NCBI RefSeq assembly: GCF_003611735.1
Contig: NZ_RAWG01000044.1
Span: forward strand, 1-43,473
DNA: 43,473 nucleotides
Reading direction: 5' to 3'
Origin: Corallococcus sicarius
GTDB lineage: Bacteria > Myxococcota > Myxococcia > Myxococcales > Myxococcaceae
Part shown: piece after piece, positions 19,615-27,293 of the stretch
Layout of the letters: each line of letters starts with the position of its first letter
How positions within the stretch are numbered: position 1 is the stretch's first letter
Made by a program: the position numbers and the translations under genes
The notes under the pieces: model-generated
What the model saw: the letters and a program-made list of their open reading frames with translations, nothing else
What the model was told of the DNA's origin: nothing
The model's database searches: none

Positions 19615-20379
19615 CTAACTGCTCCGCTCCTTCCGGGCTCCCAGAGGCCGGAAGGAGGCGCCGTCGGAGGAGGTTTCCACGCGCTGGACGTCCTGGAGGT
19701 CGAAGGCGTCCGCCAGGGCCACCGACGGCGTGCACAGCAGCACGGGGACCCGAGCGGACGCCGCGCGAGCGGCCTGGACCCGGTCCCAGAGTGCATTCGC
19801 GGGCAGGTCCACGCCGGGCTCGGTGCCGGGCTCCTGGAGGAAGAGCAAGGACTCCTCGTCCACGGTGAAGTCCCCGGCGGACTGGACGCGGAAGCCGCGC
19901 AGGAACCGGTTCATCCGCCGCGCCGCTCCGTCGGCGATCTGCCCGAGCCACTCCGCTTCGTTGGCCACGGGCCCGGGTGGGCTGGCAGCGAGGGCAGGGG
20001 GGAACGAGGAGAGCCGGGCCTCGTCCTGGGGGGCGTTGTCCGAGGGCTCGACGAAGGGGATTCCCAGTCCTGCCGCCAAGTCCAGCTCCTCGCGGGTGAT
20101 GCGCCACCGCCCGTCCGGGAAGCGCCGCAGCTCCACGCGGTAGTCGTCACCCTGGACGCCCAGCACGCACGTCACCTGTTCGTCCGCCATCCAGGGAAGG
20201 GCCAGGTGCTCCTGGAGCCGACCTTCGGCGAGTGCTCGCAGGAGCGTGAAGAGACGGATCAGGTCGCGGGTGGCCGTGCCGTCCGGATCCAGCAACACCT
20301 CCAGCGGCCGAGGGCGCAGCACCACGTCGCGCAGGGAGTGGAAGCCCGCGACCTCGATGCGCGTGAGTCGGAGGACCAT
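19615..20379 (-). CDS. RecF/AAA_21-like ATPase relative with a lost P-loop
   Basis: A 254-residue protein that follows the plan of small SMC/RecF-type ATPases. It opens with LRLTRIEVAGFHSLRDVVLRPRPLEVLL, but where GPNGSGKS/T should stand (about 29-43) it reads LLDPDGTATRDLIRL, with no GK[S/T]. The Walker B region is LLFLQEPGTEP (178-188) and the later switch segment is VPVLLCTPSVALADAFD, with Cys-Thr-Pro-Ser in place of TTHSP. The C-terminus (VQRVETSSDGASFRPLG) also fits the family. ATP binding in the usual way therefore looks lost. It lies downstream of the AsmA gene, separated by a strong stem-loop. Confidence 0.72.
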   Translation of the reverse strand: MVLRLTRIEVAGFHSLRDVVLRPRPLEVLLDPDGTATRDLIRLFTLLRALAEGRLQEHLALPWMADEQVTCVLGVQGDDYRVELRRFPDGRWRITREELDLAAGLGIPFVEPSDNAPQDEARLSSFPPALAASPPGPVANEAEWLGQIADGAARRMNRFLRGFRVQSAGDFTVDEESLLFLQEPGTEPGVDLPANALWDRVQAARAASARVPVLLCTPSVALADAFDLQDVQRVETSSDGASFRPLGARKERSS

Positions 20380-20392
20380 GGGCGGAGAGCCT

Positions 20393-20428
20393 ACGCCGCG
20401 AAGCTCCCTCGTCGGAGCTCCGCGGCGT
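20393..20428. terminator. Strong stem-loop between the AsmA gene and the ATPase-like gene
   Basis: ACGCCGCGAAGCTCC and GGAGCTCCGCGGCGT pair over 15 positions with one mismatch around a 6-base loop (CTCGTC). It lies just downstream of the AsmA gene on the minus strand and ends 13 bases before the start codon of the next gene. It may end AsmA transcription or act in the leader of the following gene; no T-run follows. Confidence 0.55.
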
Positions 20429-20455
20429 GTTTCACTTCCGGGCCTGCGGCGGTGC

Positions 20456-23149
20456 CTACTTCCCGCCGAAGATGCCCTTGAGCTTCTTCTTCGCCTCTTC
20501 CGCCGCGCGCTGCTTCGCCTTCTCCTGCTCGGCGCGGGCCTGCTCCTCCAGCTTCCTCTTCTCCTCCGCGACGCGGGCCTCCGCCTCGGCCTTGGCCTTG
20601 TCCTGGCCGCCGGTGATGACGTCCTGCACGGCCTTGCCCTTCTCGCCCAGCAGGTTGCCCGCCACCGACGCGCCCGCCAGCTTCAGGATGGTCGTCGCCG
20701 CCGGCTTCACGTCGATGCCCGTCACCTCCGGGCTCCACGCCTTGCCCGTGAGCTTCAACCCCACCGGGATGGGCTCCGTCGGCGTCACCTTGCCCACCGT
20801 CAGCGCCTTGATGGTCGCAGGCGTCAGCGAGATGCCGCCAATCAAATCCAGCGTGCCATCCAGCTTGATGCCGCCGTCGAAGTTCATCGCCGCTTCCGGC
20901 CGCGTCCAGGTGATGGGCTTGCTCAGCTGCGCCACGCCGTTCTTGATGGTCACGCTGAAGGGCAGGTCCGCGCCCAGCGACGTCACGTCCCCGCTCTTCA
21001 GCGCCTTCGCGAACGGAATCGCCTTGGCCAGCGGCCCCGTCGCGGAGGACACCAGGTCCTTGCCCAGGAAGGTGCCCTCCAGCAGGTTGCCGTTGATGCC
21101 GCCCAGCAGCGTCTGCTGGAGCTTCTCCATCGTGTAGCCCACGCCCTGCACGTCCACGTTGCCGTTGAACTTGCCCGTGAGCACCTGCTTCGGCGTGCGC
21201 GCCGCCAGCGCCTGCGCGACCTCCAGGCCCTGCACCTGCACCTTCGCGGAGAACGGCCGCGCCTCCGGCGCCGGGCCCAGGCGGATGGTCGTGCCGTCCG
21301 CCACCACCTTGCCGCCGTAGATGCCCGTCGAGAACTTCTCCACCGTGATGAGGTCGTCCACCATCTTCACCACGCCCGTCACGTTGGACAGGTCCATCGC
21401 CGTGTAGCGCAGCGACGCGATGGCGAACTGGATGTCACCCCGGTAGCCGTTGAAGCGCGTGGCCTCCGCCGGTGGCGGCTCCGGCGGCGGCTTGCCCCCG
21501 GTGCGCTCCAGGACCTGCTCCTCGCTCATCAACAACTTCTCCGCATCCAGCCGGGCGCTCTTCACGTTCGCCTTGAACGTCGTCGTCGCCTTCTTGCCCG
21601 TGCCGGCCAGGGCCACCGTGGCGGTGCCCGTCATCGTGTCCTCGAGCGCGTGCAGCGTCATGCTGGTGACGTTCACCGTCATGCCGCTGCCCGTCTTCGC
21701 CGGCGCGTACGTGCCCGCCGCCGCCACGTCCAGCCGCTGCCCCGGGGCCTTGTTCACCAGCAGGCCCGGCCGCATGTCCACGCCGTCCAGGTCCGCCTTC
21801 GCGTCGAAGCGCAGCGCGCCGCCGCTCGCCGCCGCGCCCGCCAGCTGGGCGTTGAGCTTCATCGCCCCGCCGGCCTCCTTCGACAGCTGATCCGGCACGC
21901 GCAGCCGCACCGGCGTCAGGTCCACCGCGATGTTGAGCGCCTGCGCGTCCTGCGTCCCGCTGCCGCGCACGTCCAACCCGATGGGGCCCGCCACCATGCC
22001 CTTGAGCTGCTTCTTCAGGGGCGGGTAGTACTCGGCGAGCACGGCGGGATCCAGGTTGCGTCCCACCAGCTCGAAGCCCTCCACCGCGGGCTTGTCCGTG
22101 AGCAGCCCCTTCACGCGGCCCTTGCCGGTGATGGCCGCGGGGCCCAGGTCCAGCTTGAGCTTGTCCAGCGCCAGGTCGCCCGTGGCCATGTCGCCCGTCA
22201 CGTCCGTGTCGAGCACCACGTCCAGCGCCTTGCCGCCCTCCGCGCCCGCGAACTTCATCCCCAGCGCCTTGATGACGCCCACGAGCTTCGTGGGGCCCTT
22301 GCCGCCGGGCACCGCGCCGCCCAGGTCCGCCTTCCAGTCCGCGTCCAGCGTGCCCGCCTGGAAGCCCACGTCCGGGGGCAGGAAGGGCCCCAGGGGCGAC
22401 AGGTCGATGCGGTCCGCCTTCAGCGTCACCTGCTCCGGCGTGGGCACCAGCGTCGCCGGCAGCGGCGCCGCCTGGAGCGTCATCTTGAGGTTCTGCTTCT
22501 CCGCGAGCACCGCCGCCGCCAGGTCCACCTTCAAGGGCTGGCCCACGCGCAGGTCCTTCACCTCGATGTCCAGGTCGCGCACCGCCAGCTCGCGCGCCTG
22601 GGCGCCGCCCGCGCGGTCCACGAAGCGGATGGTGCCGTCGGTGAGCGCCGCGCGCTCCACGTGCACGCCGGACAGGTCGGTGGGCTGCGACTCCTCCTCG
22701 GGCGCCTCTTCCTTGGGCTGCTGCTGGGCCAGCTTCTCCTGCAACCGCTGCACGTTGGTGGTGCCGTCGGCCAGGCGGAGGACGTTCACGGTGAGGCCGG
22801 ACACCTCGGCGTTCTTCACCTGGATGTCCTTGCCGCGCGAGGACAAGAGCGGCATCGCCGCCACGCTCACGTCCACCTGCTTCAGCTCCGCGAGCGGCAG
22901 GTCTTCGCCCTCGGCGGGGCCCACGACGACGTCCTCAATCTGCGCGCCGACATGGGGAAAGAGCTTCGTGGAGATGTCGCCAATCGTGATGGGGCGCCCG
23001 AGCTTCTGCGAGTACGTGGCCGCCTGGTCACGCGCCGTCTTCAGCAGGATGGCGTCCAGCCGCCACAGCACCACCGCCACGATGGCGATCAGGAGGACGA
23101 GGATGCCCCCCAGCACATAGGGCCAACGCTTCTTCTTCACAGCCGCCAC
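20456..23149 (-). CDS. AsmA-family inner-membrane anchored envelope protein
   Basis: An 897-residue protein: a short basic N-terminus (MAAVKKKRW), one membrane span (YVLGGILVLLIAIVAVVLW, about 10-29), then a long periplasmic region. It shows AsmA hallmarks (KTARDQAATYSQKLGRPITIGDIS near the start and, near the C-terminus, FDGGIKLDGTLDLIGGISLTP). The final 70 residues form a charged, Ala/Glu/Lys-rich coiled coil (RVAEEKRKLEEQARAEQEKAKQ) ending KKLKGIFGGK. AsmA-like proteins are bridge-type lipid carriers between inner and outer membrane; that role is inferred from the family. The length is within the family range. Confidence 0.9.
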   Translation of the reverse strand: MAAVKKKRWPYVLGGILVLLIAIVAVVLWRLDAILLKTARDQAATYSQKLGRPITIGDISTKLFPHVGAQIEDVVVGPAEGEDLPLAELKQVDVSVAAMPLLSSRGKDIQVKNAEVSGLTVNVLRLADGTTNVQRLQEKLAQQQPKEEAPEEESQPTDLSGVHVERAALTDGTIRFVDRAGGAQARELAVRDLDIEVKDLRVGQPLKVDLAAAVLAEKQNLKMTLQAAPLPATLVPTPEQVTLKADRIDLSPLGPFLPPDVGFQAGTLDADWKADLGGAVPGGKGPTKLVGVIKALGMKFAGAEGGKALDVVLDTDVTGDMATGDLALDKLKLDLGPAAITGKGRVKGLLTDKPAVEGFELVGRNLDPAVLAEYYPPLKKQLKGMVAGPIGLDVRGSGTQDAQALNIAVDLTPVRLRVPDQLSKEAGGAMKLNAQLAGAAASGGALRFDAKADLDGVDMRPGLLVNKAPGQRLDVAAAGTYAPAKTGSGMTVNVTSMTLHALEDTMTGTATVALAGTGKKATTTFKANVKSARLDAEKLLMSEEQVLERTGGKPPPEPPPAEATRFNGYRGDIQFAIASLRYTAMDLSNVTGVVKMVDDLITVEKFSTGIYGGKVVADGTTIRLGPAPEARPFSAKVQVQGLEVAQALAARTPKQVLTGKFNGNVDVQGVGYTMEKLQQTLLGGINGNLLEGTFLGKDLVSSATGPLAKAIPFAKALKSGDVTSLGADLPFSVTIKNGVAQLSKPITWTRPEAAMNFDGGIKLDGTLDLIGGISLTPATIKALTVGKVTPTEPIPVGLKLTGKAWSPEVTGIDVKPAATTILKLAGASVAGNLLGEKGKAVQDVITGGQDKAKAEAEARVAEEKRKLEEQARAEQEKAKQRAAEEAKKKLKGIFGGK

Positions 23150-23482
23150 GGTTCCTCCTCCGTCGGGAGAGCGGTCGAACGCTTAGCGCAGCGCCGGGTG
23201 GGCCGCATCTCCCATGGAGACCCGGACGCCCCTCCTCGGCGGGGAAACTTCCACTATCCAGCGTGACGCCCCCGCCGCGGGGATAATCACGCCCCCGCGA
23301 AGCCTCACGCCCGCCTGTCCGCTCCGAAGGGCGCGCACGCACCCTGCTCCCGAGCTCCGGCCCGCTTCCGTCCCCCTGCATCTAGGTACGACGGCGCGCT
23401 CCAGGAAGGGGGCCTCCGTGACGGATGGCCGCTCCCTCCCCGGAGGTTCTACGGATTCAAAGGACCCAGCACCCCGCCGGTC
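23150..23482. other. Intergenic region between the AsmA gene and the accessory island
   Basis: About 330 bases. No gene, no clear promoter and no strong repeat were found. It must contain the AsmA promoter on the minus strand. Confidence 0.45.
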
Positions 23483-23545
23483 CTCACAGGTCGATGATGT
23501 CCGGCTCCGCGCCCGCCGGCGTGCCCTTCGAGTCCGGCCCGCCCT
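23483..23545 (-). repeat. 63-bp direct repeat, left copy (3' end of a lipoprotein gene)
   Basis: These 63 bases match 27294-27356 at 62 positions (the only difference is G at 23490 against C at 27301). In the right-hand copy they are the last 20 codons and stop of the intact lipoprotein gene (reading PDSKGTPAGAEPDII plus a final E or D, L, stop). Here only that tail exists, joined to a transposase remnant. The two copies are in the same orientation and bound the island. Confidence 0.85.
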
Positions 23546-23624
23546 GTCGGTAGACCTCCTGCAACGGCCTCACCAGTGCCTACTGCATGTCCGTGAGGTC
23601 CGACGGATAGCTCTTCCCATTCAC
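23546..23624 (-). pseudogene. N-terminal remnant of an IS4/IS5-type transposase with an internal stop
   Basis: Read on the minus strand from 23624 the frame gives V-N-G-K-S-Y-P-S-D-L-T-D-M-Q-stop-A-L-V-R-P-L-Q. This is the typical start of DUF4096-type transposases (YPSDLTDxQWxLIxPLLP), with the conserved Trp codon turned to TAG at 23580-23582. The remnant then runs without a break, in frame, into the 63-bp lipoprotein-gene tail. It is unrelated in sequence to the intact element next to it. Confidence 0.65.
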
Positions 23625-23739
23625 CCACGCTGCTTACTGCGCCTGGGGCCGCCCCCCTCTTCGCGTAAGTACTGCCGCCGTTTCCTCTGCCTATGTTCAA
23701 GGTTGAGCACAATGGGGGGCACACGTCGCGGCAGCGCTA

Positions 23740-23754
23740 GGGGCTGTCCCTGAT
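23740..23754 (+). repeat. Left terminal inverted repeat of the IS element
   Basis: GGGGCTGTCCCTGAT, matching the reverse complement of 24606-24620 at 14 of 15 positions. The preceding CTA gives the TA target duplication. Confidence 0.85.
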
Positions 23755-23860
23755 CTCCGGTCCGAAAATTCAACCTGCTGGATCGAACATCGGGGTTGGA
23801 CCCAGCTTCAGGGGGCATGAGGAGGTTGCCAGCCAGCGTCAGGCATGATCAACGCTGGCT

Positions 23861-24606
23861 GTGCGCCGACATGAACTGAGCGATGCCGAGTGGAGCCGCA
23901 TTGAGCCCCTGCTGGGCTCCCGGAGCGGCCCTCCCTCGAAGCGAGGGGACCGTGACTTCATCAACGCCGTGGTGTGGCGCGTGAAGACCGGGGTGCAGTG
24001 GCGGGACCTGCCGGAGCGATTCGGCCACTGGAAGACCGTCTACAACCGCTTCCGCCGATGGGCGAAAACCGGGCGCTGGGAAGCCATCTTCCAGGCGCTT
24101 CGGCTCGACGTGGATGAGCTCGGCTCCCTCGTCGACGCATCGGTCGTCCGGGCGCACCAAGACGCCGCGGGCGGAAAAGGGGGATCCGAAGCAATGCTCT
24201 GGGGCGTTCTCGAGGAGGTTTTTCAACAAAGATTCACGCCGTCACAACGACGGGCGGCAAGCCGCTCCACCTCGCGCTGACTCCTGGCCAGCAGCATGAG
24301 TCCACAATGGCCGAGGAACTCCTGGTGCACGCCGAAGGCGAAGCCTTCATTGCCGACACGGGCGATGACGCCGACCGCATCCGCGCCAACGTCCAGAAGC
24401 TTGGAATGAAGCCTGTCATCCATTCGAACCCAAGCCGCAAGAGCCCGTTGCCTTTGGACCGGTCCCTCTACCGGCTGCGCTACCGGGTCGAATGCTTCTT
24501 CCACGACCTCAAACGCTTTCGGGCTGCCGCCACCCGCTACGACAAGACGGCGACCAGCTACCTCGCCGTCCTGCACGTCGCCTCCATGCTTCTCTGGCTG
24601 CGTTAA
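23861..24606 (+). CDS. IS5-family transposase in two frames (probable -1 frameshift)
   Basis: The first frame (start 23861, MRRHELSDAEWSRIEPLLG) carries the DUF4096 N-terminal domain and the first catalytic aspartate (LVDASVVRAHQD). The homologous continuation (GRSRGGFSTKIHAVTT, then LTPGQQHESTMAEEL) is in the -1 frame, entered near 24193-24225. Without a shift the first frame reads on to a stop at 24280. The -1 frame contains the second Asp (FIADTGDDAD) and the catalytic Glu (RYRVECFFHDLKR) and ends with MLLWLR. Programmed -1 frameshifting is common in this group; a run of five T (GGTTTTTC) lies in the overlap. A disabling single-base change is the alternative. The start could be a few codons upstream. 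Confidence 0.8.
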
Positions 24607-24620
24607 TCAGGAACAGCCCC
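24606..24620 (-). repeat. Right terminal inverted repeat of the IS element
   Basis: ATCAGGAACAGCCCC, the reverse complement of the left end with one mismatch; followed by TAG (TA duplication). It begins at the last base of the transposase stop codon. Confidence 0.85.
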
Positions 24621-24655
24621 TAGTTAAAAAGCGAGATGCTGTTTTGGTTCAATGT

Positions 24656-25606
24656 CTACAGTCCAAAGGACTGGAATGTCGAAGGGTTCGGTTTTAAGTA
24701 GACGCCAAGACTGAGTGCGTCATGGCGATTGAAGAAGGTCTCGAAGAGAAATATGTGGGAGACCCCGTTGTCGTCATACAATAAACATTGGGATTTTCCG
24801 AGGGGCCCACCCGACTGTGAGCCGCAGTACGATACGATTGTGTTGAATATGCTTAGTTCTGGTGTCTTGGAGAAGCGCTTCGCGAATTCTGGTGATTGAA
24901 TTGTATACCGACAGGGCTGGGTGGCGTCAAAGTCAACTGGACGTCGAGAGATATGTGGATGGCAGGATACGACACCGATCATTGGCGTCTGGTTGTGTGC
25001 CAGCTCGATGTATCGCCAGAGTGTCGTAGTTATCGAATTCCCGAAGACAGGATATAGCTTGCGTATGGAGTCCAGGTTCGGTGCGTAATCATTTGCTTGA
25101 AGGGCGAACCTATCTTTCAGGAATAGGAGTTGGCCTGCTGCGAAGTTTGCCTCCGCCTCAAGGTGATCATGGCAGACGGGGGTTAGTGTCTGAGTGTTGT
25201 CACCCAGCGTCATTTCCTCGTGCCAGGGCAAAAGACTGTGCCCGATCTCATGAGCTTCATCCCAACGTTGTTTCTTTGGGGGCCTGCTCTTGTCTATTAA
25301 TATCCGACGTTGATCTGGTAGATAAAGCGCCTTTAAATCGAATTTCTTAATGGCTTCAAAAAGAAGAGATGGGCGCTTGAGGATTTGTAGTCCAGCTACC
25401 TTGATCCGACTAACAGTCTCGCGGACCGCGCTATCGTCAGAGGATGTATAATATGCTCGATCAAGTCGTAGTAACTCGCGGACAAGTTCTAAGTTGAGAG
25501 GAGGTTCTGGGTTTCCTAACCCTTTCAGTACTTTCTCAACATGACGGTCAATGCTGGCGGCGGTCTTTTGTGTTAAAATAAGATTCTTCACGGTTGGCCG
25601 GCTCAC
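24656..25606 (-). CDS. ImmA/IrrE-family metallopeptidase domain protein
   Basis: A 316-residue protein. The zinc-peptidase motif H119-E-I-G-H123 (RWDEAHEIGHSLLPWHE) is followed by the third-ligand segment HLEAEANFAAGQLL (E152), the pattern of the ImmA/IrrE (COG2856) family. These proteins cleave or sense paired XRE-type repressors. The remaining C-terminal 150 residues are not recognised. Its GTG start at 25606 shares one base with the TAG stop of the XRE gene (TAGTG), so translation is coupled. Base composition is much AT-richer than neighbours outside the island, indicating transfer. It is the last gene of the four-gene operon; Xre-COG2856 pairs have been proposed as toxin-antitoxin modules. 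Confidence 0.85.
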   Translation of the reverse strand: MSRPTVKNLILTQKTAASIDRHVEKVLKGLGNPEPPLNLELVRELLRLDRAYYTSSDDSAVRETVSRIKVAGLQILKRPSLLFEAIKKFDLKALYLPDQRRILIDKSRPPKKQRWDEAHEIGHSLLPWHEEMTLGDNTQTLTPVCHDHLEAEANFAAGQLLFLKDRFALQANDYAPNLDSIRKLYPVFGNSITTTLWRYIELAHNQTPMIGVVSCHPHISRRPVDFDATQPCRYTIQSPEFAKRFSKTPELSIFNTIVSYCGSQSGGPLGKSQCLLYDDNGVSHIFLFETFFNRHDALSLGVYLKPNPSTFQSFGL

Positions 25607-26091
25607 TAACGCTGGCTTGAGAGCACCGCGATGAAGCTCTCAAGGGCAGCTGTTTCTTCAGATGTGAGTTTTGCTACGGACTCCGAGCGAGCTGCAAAAC
25701 GAACAGCTTCATGTCTGATGCGATCATCTCTCGTTGTGCTGAGTCCCGATAGTTGTAAAAGCCCCTTGGATGGGACCTTGAAAAACTGCGCCAATTGGTA
25801 AACTGTTCGTGGCTCAGGAATATGAGCTGTCCCTTCCTCAATGTTGACCAATTCCTCGAGGTCTATGTCTGCTTTTTTCTCAAGATCCTCGAGGGTTAGT
25901 CCGCGCTTGCGGCGCATGAGTTGAACTAGGCGACCAAAGGCAATTCGGGATTCATCGCTTTCATGTTGAGGTAGTGCTGCGGCTTGTTTAGCGGTAGAAG
26001 CAAAAGCACTAAGACCAGCCCCTACTTCGGTAGAAGCCTCACTGGCCGCTGCGCTTGCACACCATTCCTTGCTGAAAATTATTTTCTTCAT
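25606..26091 (-). CDS. XRE-family transcriptional regulator paired with ImmA/IrrE
   Basis: A 161-residue protein with an Ala-rich N-terminal stretch (about 10-45) and a Cro/C1-type helix-turn-helix at about 50-112 (AFGRLVQLMRRKRGLTLEDLEKKADIDLEELVNIEEG...). A helical tail of 45 residues contains EAVRFAARSESVAKL. It should bind DNA and be the substrate or partner of the ImmA/IrrE protein encoded directly downstream with a 1-base overlap. It lies 6 bases after the GNAT gene. It belongs to the low-GC island. The N-terminal 45 residues have no recognised function. Confidence 0.85.
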   Translation of the reverse strand: MKKIIFSKEWCASAAASEASTEVGAGLSAFASTAKQAAALPQHESDESRIAFGRLVQLMRRKRGLTLEDLEKKADIDLEELVNIEEGTAHIPEPRTVYQLAQFFKVPSKGLLQLSGLSTTRDDRIRHEAVRFAARSESVAKLTSEETAALESFIAVLSSQR

Positions 26092-26097
26092 GAGATC

Positions 26098-26721
26098 CTA
26101 CTTCCTCTCGGCAAATGCGATAGCTTGTTCGGGAGTGGTTTCGAAGTAGCGGAGATTTAGATAGTTCAGGTCATTGCCAAGATCCGTCATCTTGACCGTG
26201 TTTCGATAGAAGTCCTCTGACTGTGGCAAGGAGTGCAGGCCAATGCGCCCCTTGAATTCTTCTTCAAAGCTCCTGTTGATGGCAATCGCAGTCAGCACTG
26301 AGCCGATTCCGCTAAAAAGGGGACCTCGAAAAGGAGGGGCTCTGTTCCACGGTGCGGTCTCAAGATATTCAACGTAAACAATCGGTTTTCCGGATTGAGA
26401 TGCGTGTCGGGCCGACTTGGTGAGGTCAAGATGCATCAATCCCTGTAGTTGTCCCTCCGCTCGAAGTGAGAATGTCTCTTGTCCAAGCAGCCCTTCGGTG
26501 GCCCGGACTTTGTTTATCCAATTCCAATGAAAGCTCTGTGGCCAGTTCTTGGAGGGGACTCCTTGGGAGCCAAGTTTTTGGATTACCTCGTTTACTTCCG
26601 GTTGCCAGGTTTTTTGCCAGTCAAGGAGATCTGTGTCTTGAATTGATTGGTGGACTTCTGCGGCGATGATGGCTCCAGTCGTATTTTTTTTGATGTGCAT
26701 TGTCTGTGGTTGGTCGGTCAT
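26098..26721 (-). CDS. GNAT-fold acetyltransferase, possible toxin of an RHH/GNAT pair
   Basis: A 207-residue protein. The C-terminal half carries a GNAT-like core: YVEYLETAPWN (strand 4 region), a pyrophosphate-loop-like F-S-G-I-G-S at 136-141 ahead of helix LTAIAINRSFEEE, then GRIGLHSLPQSEDFYR and a final RYFETTPEQAIAFAE. The N-terminal 100 residues are not assigned. The start ATG overlaps the stop of the ribbon-helix-helix gene (ATGA), the layout of TacAT/AtaRT-type toxin-antitoxin loci, in which the GNAT toxin acetylates aminoacyl-tRNA. However, it is longer than those toxins (about 160-175 residues), so a different acceptor is possible. Low GC, island gene. Confidence 0.65.
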   Translation of the reverse strand: MTDQPQTMHIKKNTTGAIIAAEVHQSIQDTDLLDWQKTWQPEVNEVIQKLGSQGVPSKNWPQSFHWNWINKVRATEGLLGQETFSLRAEGQLQGLMHLDLTKSARHASQSGKPIVYVEYLETAPWNRAPPFRGPLFSGIGSVLTAIAINRSFEEEFKGRIGLHSLPQSEDFYRNTVKMTDLGNDLNYLNLRYFETTPEQAIAFAERK

Positions 26722-26930
26722 AGGAGCATCAACTCTGCCTTGTCTTTTGTTCTTTCGTTTTCGAAGTAAATCTTCTCGCCGCGCTCTGCGCGTACGTCAA
26801 TCATTTGGAGAAGTCTTAATGCCTGCCTGATTACGCCCGTCTTGCTAATGTCCTTTCTGGTGGCCAATGTCTCCAGTACATCCATTTCTAGGTCGCTAAG
26901 GTTCAACGTCATGGTTCTTTTGCTAGTCAT
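26718..26930 (-). CDS. Ribbon-helix-helix (CopG/Arc-like) DNA-binding protein, probable antitoxin
   Basis: A 70-residue protein. Residues 5-45 fit a ribbon-helix-helix fold: strand RTMTLNLS, helix DLEMDVLETLATRK, turn DISK, helix TGVIRQALRLLQMIDV. The charged C-terminal tail (ERGEKIYFENERTKDK) could wrap the partner protein. The start at 26930 has a textbook GGAGG 4 bases upstream; longer in-frame starts up to 27233 are not supported. It is the first gene of the four-gene operon, overlaps the GNAT gene by ATGA, and lies behind a sigma70-like promoter and a palindrome it may bind for autoregulation. Confidence 0.8.
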   Translation of the reverse strand: MTSKRTMTLNLSDLEMDVLETLATRKDISKTGVIRQALRLLQMIDVRAERGEKIYFENERTKDKAELMLL

Positions 26931-26951
26931 GGAACCTCCGTTCAGTGTCGT

Positions 26952-26981
26952 AAGGTAGCGAAATATGGGCCCAAAAGTCAA
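26952..26981 (-). promoter_or_regulatory. Sigma70-type promoter of the RHH-GNAT-XRE-ImmA operon
   Basis: On the minus strand TTGACT (26981-26976) and TACCTT (26957-26952) are separated by 18 bases, giving a start point near 26945 and a leader of about 15 bases with GGAGG. The -35 is a five-of-six match. A perfect inverted repeat lies just upstream. Confidence 0.6.
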
Positions 26982-26986
26982 GGTCT

Positions 26987-27007
26987 GGTGGCCATTTGAT
27001 GGCCACC
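26987..27007. promoter_or_regulatory. Perfect palindrome upstream of the island operon promoter (operator candidate)
   Basis: GGTGGCCA-TTTGA-TGGCCACC: two 8-base arms, no mismatch, 5-base spacer. It ends 5 bases upstream of the -35 box. Its place suits a binding site for the ribbon-helix-helix or XRE protein of the operon. Confidence 0.5.
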
Positions 27008-27293
27008 AAGCTTCGCTGGTTGCATGGGTTGAGGCTACCTTGCAGAGGGCAGGTCCTTCGGTGTCTAGGTGGGTAGGCAGGCATGGCAAGGGGCTGACGT
27101 CTCTTGACGGCTCAGGCCGGCAGAATTGCGCTTTGGTTGGGACGGGTGAGCAACCTGACGGATTGTCTCCAGTCGCGCGTACCGGGCCTACCCAGGCCCG
27201 ATTCATGCGGCTGCCTACTCTCTTGAGTGGCAACGGAGGTTGAGGCAGGGCTTATTTCGCGACGTCTCGGAACTTGGTCCCAAGGGGCGTTTG
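27008..27293. other. Non-coding right part of the island
   Basis: Between the operon's operator-like palindrome and the lipoprotein-gene repeat. Open frames cross it on both strands but none has a ribosome-binding site or a recognisable product; no integrase or tRNA gene was seen. Confidence 0.45.

Larger units (their letters stand above)
23740..24620 (+). mobile_element. Complete IS5-family (IS427-type) insertion sequence, 881 bp
   Basis: Bounded by 15-bp terminal inverted repeats beginning GGGGCTGT (one mismatch, described separately). It is flanked on both sides by TA within a CTAG context, which fits a TA target duplication of the IS427 group. It contains a two-frame DDE transposase. The near-identical ends suggest a fairly recent insertion. 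It sits inside the accessory island, just right of the older transposase remnant and 35 bases from the end of the low-GC operon. Confidence 0.85.

Noticed and set aside
20246-23266. 1006-codon plus-strand frame opposite the AsmA gene
   Set aside because: Its His/Arg/Leu-rich translation is an antisense shadow of a high-GC gene; the AsmA frame has the membrane span, motifs and sensible composition.
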